Assembly: GCA_947568835.1 (NCBI GenBank)
Contig: OX387611.1
Location: forward strand, 10,291,850-10,355,849
Direction: 5' to 3'
DNA length: 64,000 nucleotides
Source: Protonemura montana
Lineage: Eukaryota; Arthropoda; Insecta; Plecoptera; Nemouridae
This document shows, one piece after another, positions 48,071-58,500 of the stretch. A program made the position numbers and the translations under genes. The first letter of the stretch is position 1, and each line of letters starts with the position of its first letter. A model generated the notes under the pieces. It ran no database searches. It had not been told where the DNA came from and saw nothing but the letters and a program-made list of their open reading frames with translations.

Positions 48071-48391
48071 TTTTGTTATGAGAAACATTGATAATAAAAT
48101 TGATTGTTTTGGCTAATGCAATATGTTTCTTCGCAAAAAACCAATTTTTGACATTTTAACTAATATTTGTTTTTGCTACCCTTTTTTAGCCAATATTTAA
48201 TAACGGAGCAGCTGAAACATTTTACATTGGTTGAGATGAGGTGTGTCTACGTTTTTTTTTATACCTTGGCACACATTTTCAAAAATAAAACGGTTTTATA
48301 GATAGAGTTAACTAGGAACAAATATAACAAATTCTAAATCCCCAAACTAATTTGTAGAGGTAAAAATTTACTTTTGACATTGTTCAAAATT

Positions 48392-48470
48392 GGCACCGAC
48401 GCCATTAGACCAGTGTCGCATGGCCAGATGTCAAAACAATGCGTCGTTAAACACCACAAATAATAATTTT
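48392..48470 (+). mobile_element. 5S-SINE 3' end only
   Basis: Only the last ~75 bp remain (CACCGACGCCATTAGACCAG through GCGTCGTTAAACACCAC) with an AATAAT tail, a typical 5'-truncated insertion. Confidence 0.8.
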
Positions 48471-49075
48471 TTTAGCTGTCAGAATTGATTGATTAGGTTT
48501 CACTGTCAAATGCATTGCATTGAATTTTTAATTATATTTCTGATGTTCACCTAATGGAAAGTGGTGCAACTCAGTTAGATGATCGAGTTGTAACGGGTTG
48601 AAATTTTGACGCTCACAAACATTGACTCTCCTACATCCCACTAAAAACTTGAGGAATCCAATACCCAATAATTTTTCGGATATACCATACCAGTTATTTT
48701 ACCAAGAGTAAACGCTCAACTGACTTGACCAACTCTCACAAAAAAACAACAAAATCTTGCCAGAAAATCCTTAAATGGAAGCCAAAATTAACATGCATGA
48801 CAAGCAAGACTCAAAAGCAATTGTTCCCCCCGAAAACAAAAACAAAGATGATTTCAACTTTGAGGAATAACAACGCTGTCTACACGGATTGTTTACAACA
48901 TCTGGGCGATGATAGCATTTCCCAGACTTTACCTTCAGCCAGGCACGTCAAGTCTGAAGGAACTTCAAGTCAGGCGAGTCTTGAATGCACATAACTCGGA
49001 AAATTAGGATAATTACATTGATCATAACAATAATAAATATTATGTCGGTAATCATGCAAATTTCACAGATGTGTG

Positions 49076-49325
49076 AGGATGAAATCTTATTTAAATTGCA
49101 AGCGCTTGCAATGCGCGTGGTATTTTATTATTAACAACGCTATAACCGTCTCAAAAATTGATGCCCAAACGCGGACTCGAACCCCGATCTCCACCTATCG
49201 CGGGTGTTGCTCTAACCCATTGAGCTATTTGAACACTGGCTTTTGTGGAGATCGGGGTTCGAGTCCGCGTTTGGGCATCGATTTTTGAGACGGTTATAGT
49301 GTTGATAATAATAAAATTCACAGAT
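49076..49325. mobile_element. Foldback element with tRNA-like arms
   Basis: TATAACCGTCTCAAAAATTG, GATGCCCAAACGCGGACTCG and AACCCCGATCTCCACC on the left are repeated inverted on the right up to ~49315. The arm contains a box B (GGTTCGAGTCC), and the loop contains a box A (TAGCTCAATGGGTTAGAGC). A ~50-bp left extension (GAGGATGAAATCTTATTTAA) is shared with 62320. Confidence 0.75.
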
Positions 49326-49536
49326 GTGTCATTCGTAACCTTGGGTAAATTTACTAGCTACAGCAAACTATTATTAAAACCCTTATCGCTTCTTAATTTC
49401 TTTCTTAATTCCTTTGAAATTGATTTTTGAATGCGTGTGCAGTTGGAGGAGAGGGAAATAAAAAGTCTACAGCTTATAAGGGTACCAAAGGCAAACGCTT
49501 GCTTTTGACTCAGACAAAAAGGACAAACAAAGACGC

Positions 49537-52500
49537 TCAGATATAGATGTACTCGTCCTTCAGTCTTTGCATAAATGCTGGCTGAAGATCTTGGAAGAAC
49601 CCAGGGGCGTCCAACTCAGCAGCCCTGGCGATGCCACCGTCCTTGCAGGTCAGCCAGTACGTCTCCATCGGTCCTTTGCCCTGTAGAAATCGAAATCGAT
49701 TTTTAGGACTAATCTCTCACATGGAATACTTTAAACTTACTTAGAGTCTATTACCCTAAATAAAATCCGATAAGAACTAAACTCTGGCTGGTCCTTAGCC
49801 CTGTTGGACAGAAGCAGGCTGCGCATGCAAAAACCAGATTATCTCTTGACTTCTAGGCTAAGCAATCTCCATCGTCAGTCTCTCATTTTAAAACGGCCAG
49901 TAGACCTATTCCTCAGAGTTAGCGCCATCACAGTGTGTAAAAGGGATAAGATTAAGCGGTGGCCGGTTCTTGGTGCTGTTGGACAGGAGCAGCCAACACA
50001 ATGTGTCAAAGTAACAAGGCTAAGCGGTGGCCGATCCTTGGTGCTGTTGGACAGGAGCAGCCAACACAATGTGTCAAAGGGACAAGGCTAAGCGGTGGCC
50101 TTTCCTTGGTGCTGTTGGACAGGAGCAGCCAACACAATGTGTCAAAGGGACAAGGCTAAGCGGTGGCCGGTCCTTGGTGCTGTTGGACAGGAGCAGCCAA
50201 CACAATGTGTCAAAGTAACAAGGCTAAGCGGTGGCCGATCCTTGGTGCTGTTGGACAGGAGCAGCCAACACAATGTGTCAAAGGGACAAGGCTAAGCGGT
50301 GGCCTTTCCTTGGTGCTTTTGGACAGGAGCAGCCAACACAGTGTGTCAAAGGGACAAGGCTAAGCGGTGGCCGGTTCTTGGTGCTGTTGGACAGGAGCAG
50401 CCAACACAATGTGTCAAAGGGACAAGGCTAAGCGGTGGCCGGTCCTTGGTGCTGTTGGACAGGAGCAGCCAACACAGTGTGTCAAAGGGACAAGGCTAAG
50501 CGGTGGCACCGACTCCACCCTCGGCTAGTCTTTGCAATCGTTTGGTGGCAAAATGCGGTTACCTTGACATCGACCAATCCTCTGTGCTCGGTTCGAAATC
50601 CTCCGAAAGCATCCAACGCCCTTTTCATCTCTAGGCTGATGTGGATGCGTAACGCCTCACCGGTGGACTCCATACGGGAGGCGGTGTTGACGGTGTCGCC
50701 AAACAGGCAGTAGCGAGGCATCTTCGTTCCAACGATACCCGCCACCACTGGGCCTGAAGCACCCAAGCAAAATGCCATTGAGTTTATTTGTAGTTAGAGA
50801 GCCAGTGGTAACTCTTTGCTGAGCAAACGAGCCGCCAACACGTGGCAACCGCAAGTGCCACCCAATGGCACTTGCAGTCTGCCTGTTTGAAAAATCTCTA
50901 CACATAAATTAAACCACTAAAAATGTTGATAGACGTGTATTAATTGTTGAGTTTAGCTTTAATTAAGATTTACTGCGAGTAAATCGGTATCAAATGCAAG
51001 TTATCTGCGAGAAATAACGAAATGAAATTTCTTTTCACTCCAAACGACGGAACTCCACCTATAAGCATTGTCAATTTTTGGCAGTCATTTTCCGCATAAA
51101 CAGGTTAAAAGTAGGGTATGTTTCTGACTTTTTGCTGCGTTTGTTTCCGATAATCGTAAGACAAGCAATTCTTCCAAAAAGTTTGGACACATCACTTGGA
51201 TTTGAAAGTAGTTTTATTTCCTGTCAACTAGTGCCACAGCTGATAAAATACCACAAAACAAGGTTTTAATTAAAAAACGAAGCAAGATAGCAAAACGCTT
51301 TTTTGTAAGAATGGTTAGGTATTCACCGCCGTACACCGACCTGTATGAGCTCCTGAACGGATCTGTAGCCGCTCACTGGGCCGGTGGGGAATCTGGAAGA
51401 CCACCGAGCCTGCCAGAAGGTCCAGCGCCATCGTCGCTATCTCAGCCGCGTGGTTACATTCTTGCAGACCTGGAACATGCACAACCAGAAGAAAACAATG
51501 CATCAAAATCATCATTCCTTCAATATTCAATGACCGAACGGTTTGGCGTGTTGGAAACACCGGTTCTCATGAGATCACCGAAGTTAAGCGACACAGCGCT
51601 GAAACATGGTCAGTTCTGTTCGGAAGAGAGGTTGGAGGGATGAAAGTTAGTACAGCAACTTCACTCGCCTTGCTTATCAACCTCTCGACAGCATTGATTT
51701 GTGGAGGAATCCTGTTGTTCGCGTTGTACCGTCCTTCGGAAGGGACGTTAAGCCGGTGGTCCCCTTGGTGCTCTTCGACAGGAGTAGGCTACGTGCCGGC
51801 ACCGGGTTTCCCCTCCTTCCTTCTAGACTAGGTTTGGTTCATTATCATCCTCATCATCCACTCATTAGCTGACGCCATTAGACCAGTGCCACATTACCAG
51901 ATGTTCAAAACATTTCGTCGTTAAACACAATAATCAATCAATTCAATCTTAAGAAAATAATTAAGATCATTGTCCGATCATTGTAAGATCATTGTCATGA
52001 TCATTAAGATCATTGTAACAAAAAGTCAAACCACTTGTCCGATCGCGACGAAACAAAAACTAGGCGACTCATTACACTATTGGCAACAGATCGACGCTTT
52101 TCAAAATAAAAAGTAAAATTTTGTCTTATTTGTCCAAGGCGTTTTTCCGGTGTTTTTCAGAAAAAACAAAAGCGTTTCGTAGCAGCTTTAGATCTCAAAT
52201 TTCTTCAATATGTTGACACTTCCGAACTACACATAAAAAAAAGACATGAGTGAACCATTTTGAAAAGGCTCTTTAACTAGCTATATCCAGTTTGTATATA
52301 TATATATAATTTTTTTAGAATGTTTTTCCGAAAAATTTGCCAGCCCCAATCAAAGAATAGAAAATATAATTTTGTTCCCAGGACCCCCCCCCCCCCCCCC
52401 CCTCTCACTCCTCACAAGTACCATTGTTGATGGGCAGACCAGAGGCCACCATGTATGAGTCCCCGATTGTCTCCACCTTGTAGACGTCGTAGCATTCGAT

Positions 52501-55500
52501 GCGTGCGTCGAACAGCTTGTAGATGGAGTTGAGGAAGGTAACCACCTGTCGAACAGGAATCTCAACGTTCAAACTTGAAAGACAATGTGGGCAATAATTA
52601 AAACTGATTCCGCAAACGCAAAAGCTTAGTAAGACTAGGTCTTACCACGACAAAAACTGTAGACGTAAATGAAAATGGTGCAAAGAAGCGACGCTATTTG
52701 AGAAAGAAAAAAGGCGCATGTACCCTAAAATTCAGTGCCGTCCCGCAGTTTCGGGGCCGTACCGGGCGAACCATTTGACTCAGAGGCAAACAAAAAAATA
52801 CATCAATAAAAGAAATGATGTGGTTATCATCGTACAAAGTTTGGTCGATTTCTGAGAGGTGACGGTCAATTTTCTAAAAAAAATATTGTTGAATTGACAT
52901 GGAATGACCCTATTAGGAACACTAATAATTTCTGAAAAAGCGGTGCCCCAAACGGGGACATTTGATGAGGCTGACATATATCCAGAGAATACCAATTTTT
53001 GAGAGGTTATTAGTGTTCTTAATAACAAAATATTTGCCACATTGCAAGAATTTAAATCAGATTTCACATGATTTGTTGTGTTTTTTTTTAAATGACAGTT
53101 TGCCCACATGTCATCTCAAAACGATCGGTGGCGCCTCTGTCGGAAAAGTATGTTATCTCACTGAACGGAGTTATATCGTTGGCATTTATTTACCTCCAGT
53201 GGCGTACTGATGGCAGCTATTTCGGTGAACCCGACGATGTCAGAGAAGTATACGGTGACTGAAGCGTAGAACTCGGCTGGCACCTAAAGTAACATGGAAA
53301 ACAATGTTAAGCTCAAGTTCATTAAAAAACAGAACGGTTTGGTGTATTGGAAACACCGGTCCTCGTGCGATCATTGAAGTTAAGCAACACTGCGCTGAGT
53401 CAGGTATTGGATAGGTGACCACAGAACGGTTTGGCGTGTTGGAATGACCGGTCCTCGTGAGATCACCGAAGTTAAGCAACACTGCGCTTGTTTAGGTATT
53501 GGATAGGTGACCACAGAACGGTTTGGCGTGTTGGAAACACCGGTTCTCATTAGATCACCGAAGTTAAGCAACATTGCGCTGAGTCAGGTATTAGATGGGT
53601 GACCACCGAACGGTTTGATGTGATGGAAACACCGGTTCTCATTAGATCACCGAAGTTAAGCAACACTGCTCTGAGTCAGACATTGGATGGGTGACCACTG
53701 AACGGTTATTTTTAGTTTTTACGAGATTTTGAAATATTTTGAGTTTTTATCAACAAATTTAAAGCTTTTGTGAAAATTGTCGTTCGCAATTACGCTAACG
53801 GGTAATCATCGTTACAACATGTTGCCGGCTCGTTTGCTCAGCAGAAAAAGTAAAATTAGCACTGAGAATCTAACGATGCTAATAAATCCAGTGGTTACTT
53901 TTATGAGATTAACGGCCCATTTTTCAGTGGGATGCTAAATTATAAACAGACCGTTTACATACAAATAACTGTTAGATTCTTAACAAACGACTGAAAATCT
54001 TAACCCGGTTTTTTATTATTAGGAACACTAATAACCTCTCAAAAATTGATGTTCGAACAGAGAATCGAACCCCGATCTCCACCTGTTGCGGGTATTATTA
54101 ACGCGGCGTTAAGGACATTTGTGCTGTTAATATTTTAGATTCTACATATTTGGTGAAGTAAATATTCGATAGTTTCCATATTTCGTTGTTTGAATATTAA
54201 GAGATGCACATTTTTCGATGTGAATTGTATAAATCGACATGTCGCATGTCAAAAGCGGCCAATCGTGATAAATAAACAATTATCATTATGCAGTATTTTT
54301 GGGTTTTTTCTGACATTTCCATTAGGGAGCTGAAACCAGCAAGCGAATGATGGCAAGGAAGCTAGACTGGCAAAATGTGCAACCGAACCGGGATACAAAC
54401 CCGGAACCACCCAATTGCCGGTCGGGTGCTTTACCAACTGAGCTATCCGATCACACATATTCTAACTTTCGCGGGGGTGGAATAAGGGACCCCCCCAAGG
54501 GGGAAGAGGCCAAGGTGACTCGAATGGACGAGTTTGTAGCAATTTCATGATGAGATGCTAATTCAATAGCCACAGGACAGAATGGTCTGTCACTATTCCT
54601 CGAATCCCGGTCATCTCGAAAAGTATAAGGTTTTTCTGGCATTTCCATTAGGGAGCTTAAACCAGCAAGCGTGTGATGGCAAGGAAGCTTGACTAGAAGC
54701 TAGATCCCGGTTCGGTTATTATGATTATTATGATTCTTATAATCACGTGATGCGACGCTACGCACCTGCGCTGTCTGCTTGAGTTGTTGAGCCACACTCG
54801 GCGGTAGCATTTGGAAAAGCAGCGAGTCACTTTTCCGCTTTTCTTTCTTCAGCTCGCGCGCCTTCTGCGCCAGATTTGACGAATACATCTAAAATACAGT
54901 GCAATTTCCTAAGTTATCGACATTTTTTTATTTTTGTAGCATTTTCCTTAGTTTTCCCTTAGTTATTTGTTCCTGACGTGTTATTTAAAATATGAATATC
55001 TAAAGTCTGGCTGCTCCGGAGGCGATTTCAGGCGATTTCAGTATATCCATGGCTACCAAACGTTGAATCTACCATTGAACCTCCTACGCTAGGCCATGAT
55101 ATACCTGTGGTAACATAAGATAGCAGAATTGAGAAGCTCTGTCAGGCGATCTCAGCATTTCCATGGCTACCAAACGTTGAATCTACCATTGAACCTCCTA
55201 CGCTAGGCCATGATATACCCGTGGTAACATAAGATAGCAGAATTGAGAAGCTCTATCAGGCGATTTCAGCATCTCCATGGCTGCCAAATGTTGAATCTAC
55301 CATTGAACCTACTATGCTAGGCCATGATATACCCGTGGTAATATAAGATAGCAGAATTGAGAAGCTCTGTCAGGCAATCTCAGCATCTCCATGGCTACCA
55401 AACGTTGAATCTACCATTGAACCTCCTATGCCAGGCCATGATATACCCGTGGTAACATAAGATAGCAGAATTATGAAGCTCTGTCAGGCGATTTCAGCAT

Positions 55501-58500
55501 CTCCATGGCTACCAGACGTTGTATATTGAATACTTTGATTATATTTCGCTTGTGATTGCCTTCTTACTTGAATTGTGGCGACTGCGTTCCTGACGAGCAC
55601 GATGATGATGGGTGACACCACCAAGACCAGCACCAAGATGCCGACTCCGTAAATCTCCTTGCCGCTCGCCTCCGAGAGGTTTGCTTGGACGTACTCCCTG
55701 CAACAGAGTGTAACGCTTCGATTTCATGTCGATTCATTTGGTAGTTTTTAGGTCACTAAATAATAAGATGGAAGAAATTGTGCAAGTTTCTGGATTGGGT
55801 GACAGTTTTGTTTGAGTCCTAGTAGATTGGCCGATTAACGCCATTTTTTTTTTGCTATCGCTGGGAAAAGAAATGATTCTGAAGTTATTTATACATTCAT
55901 CAATCAATTATACATTTCATTGTGAAGAATTGATCAAATCCCACTCTTGGGCACCAATTGTAGCGTAAAAATTCAACGATTTTTGCCCTTTGGGATACCA
56001 GTTTTTTTGTGATTATTTTTTGGGAACCACTTTTGAGCATCAAATATAGTATGATGGTTTTTAGACTCATGTCTACTTGATTTATCCTTAGCACTAGTTT
56101 TAAGAAAAACTATTTGAAATGGGTTTTGAATGCTAAGTAAAGAACAACTAAATTTCCCATTAACTATACTATTAATATAATTATCTTATATTATAATATA
56201 ATATATTATATATAAGAATAATAATATACTTTATTATAATATATCTATATAACTATATTAAATAATTTCCCATTTATTTCCAATTAATGAGAGTAGTGGT
56301 TTTATTTCCTAATTTCTCCCACATGGACTAAAAACTTGTTTCAGTAAGTTAACCTTACCGTGTGCCTAAGTAATGCATATAATGACATATGATTCATAAT
56401 ATATGACAATCTTAATCTCATGAGAATGAAAAAGAAGCACAAATTGCGCTAGGTTTAGTAGAGAAGCATTTTTCTAGGTGTTTTCCAAATTAATTAAAAA
56501 AATTTGATGGTGAAGGCAAAAATAATATTTTAATCGCTAAAAATAAAAATTCGCTGCGGACAGGGTTCGAACCTGTGCGGGTAGAACCCATTGGATTTCA
56601 AGTCCAACTCCTTAACCACTCGGACACCGCAGCCGATGTTCTATCGTGTTACTTTCTCTAACAAGACTGAACAACGGTGATGATCTCAGCACTTATCGTC
56701 TAGTCGGCAAATTACGCATACCATTTCGCTGACGCACGATTGTACATCGCGGATTATTGCTGACACCAACAAATATTAAGTACACAGAGCTAAATTGTAC
56801 CTAGAATTTTTCAATTAAAGTATTCAACCATTGAAAAAAAATCAACTTCTTAATTTTTGCAGTGTTTTTAGGTTTTTCTGGCATTTCCATTAGGGAGCTT
56901 AAACCAGCAAGCGGATGATGGAAAGGAAGCTAGACTGGAAAAATGTGCAACTGAACCGGGATACGAACCCGGGACCTCCCAATTGCTCTACCAACTGATA
57001 AAAAAAAAACACTGCAACAACCGTATTTCTTTCGAGATAACCGGGATTCGAGGAATAGTGACAGACCATTCTGTCCTGTGGCCATTGACGAACTCGTCCA
57101 TTCGAGTCACCTTGGCCTCTTCCCCTTTGAAGGGATCCCTTATCGCGCCCCCCGCGAAAGCTGGAATATGTGTGTCCGGATAGCTCAGTTGGTAGGGCAC
57201 CCGACCGGCAATTGGGAAGTCCCGGGTTCGTATCCCTGTTCGGTTGCACATTTTTCCAGTCTAGCTTCTCAATTTTTCTTGACCTTTCTAGCATGGCCCA
57301 TTGTTGCCTTCCATGTGGTCGGCCATTATTAAAGTAAAGTAAGTAAAGTTAGTAAGTTAACCTGATGCGCCTGCGCAGTTCTTGCTGCAGTTTGCGCAGC
57401 TCGTCGACGTAGGACGCCATATTGTCGTAGTAGCTGATGGCGTCGGCCACACTGGCAGGACGGGCACCGTTGGTGAGAATCTCCTCGCGTCTGTGTAGAG
57501 GATTTTGTATTAGACAATCAATATTTCTGATGCCTGATCCAGAAAGCAGAGTTAAGGTTACACCCCAAGAGTTTAAGATGATCAGCCATTCAAGGACTGG
57601 TTTTCCAGAATTTTTGAGGCCTGTTAGCGTTACTATGGTGATAACATCTTTGGGATTAAGCTTTTAATCTGCTTTGAAGATTTGGCTCCAGGAGACGGAC
57701 CAATTACAAAAAAATCCAACGACGGTAGAGAGCAATCATAATTACATCCACATCTAGCCTTCGTATTTGGAGTTATTGTTTACCTTATTTTTTAAATAGA
57801 CACAAATAATGGTGTATGTAAGAGAGAGATAGAAAGGTCCTTAAATATGGAGAGCAATTCTTGTGCTGGTATCTTCTCTCACGGGCTAGACTGTAGCAAT
57901 GCAGGAACCGGTCCTTGTGCTGGTATCTTCTCTCACGAGCTAGACTGTAGCAATGGAGGGGACAGTCCTTGTGCTGGTATCTTCTCTCACGGACTAGACT
58001 GTAGCAATGCAGATGACAGTCTTTGTGCTGGTATCTTCTCTCACGGGCTAGACTGTAGCAATGCAGGGGACAGTCCTTGTGCTGGTATCTTCTCTCACGG
58101 GTTAGACTGTAGCAATGCAGGGGGCAGTCCTTTTGCTGGTATCTTCTCTCACGGGCTAGACTGTAGCAATGCAGGGGACAGTCCTTGTGCTGGTATCTTC
58201 TCTCACGGGCTAGACTGTAGCAATGCAGTAGACAATCCTTGTGCTGGTATCTTCTCTCACGGGCTAGACTGTAGCAATGCAGGGGGCAGTCCTTTTGCTG
58301 GTACCTTCTCTCACGGGCTAGACTGTAGCAATGCAGAGGACAGTCCTTGTGCTGGTATCTTCTCTCACGGGCTAGACTGTATTAATGCTGGGAACAGTCC
58401 GTGTGCTGGTATCTTCTCTCACGGGCTAGACTGTAGCAATGCAGGGGACAGTCCTTGTGCTGGTATCTTCTCTCACGGGCTGGACTGTAGCAATGCAGGG

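Larger units (their letters stand above)
37180..49536. other. Gene-poor repeat desert
   Basis: 12.4 kb between FOR20 and the 3' end of cyclase B. Holds inverted 43-bp (38410), 54-bp (41195) and 26-bp (45425) arrays, MITEs (44215, 44730), SINE pieces and tRNA-like elements. A GC-richer patch at 43745-44060 keeps two overlapping minus-strand frames open but has no recognisable domain; 48725-48994 likewise. No gene can be supported. Confidence 0.6.

Noticed and set aside
48725-48994. 89-codon Lys/Thr-rich plus frame
   Set aside because: Low-complexity first half, no splice structure or domain; possible but not supportable.
53332-53706. 5S rRNA genes in tandem
   Set aside because: Units are ~92 bp, lack the 5S 5' and 3' paired ends and terminator, and match the head of the SINE family. 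They are 5S-derived, not 5S genes.
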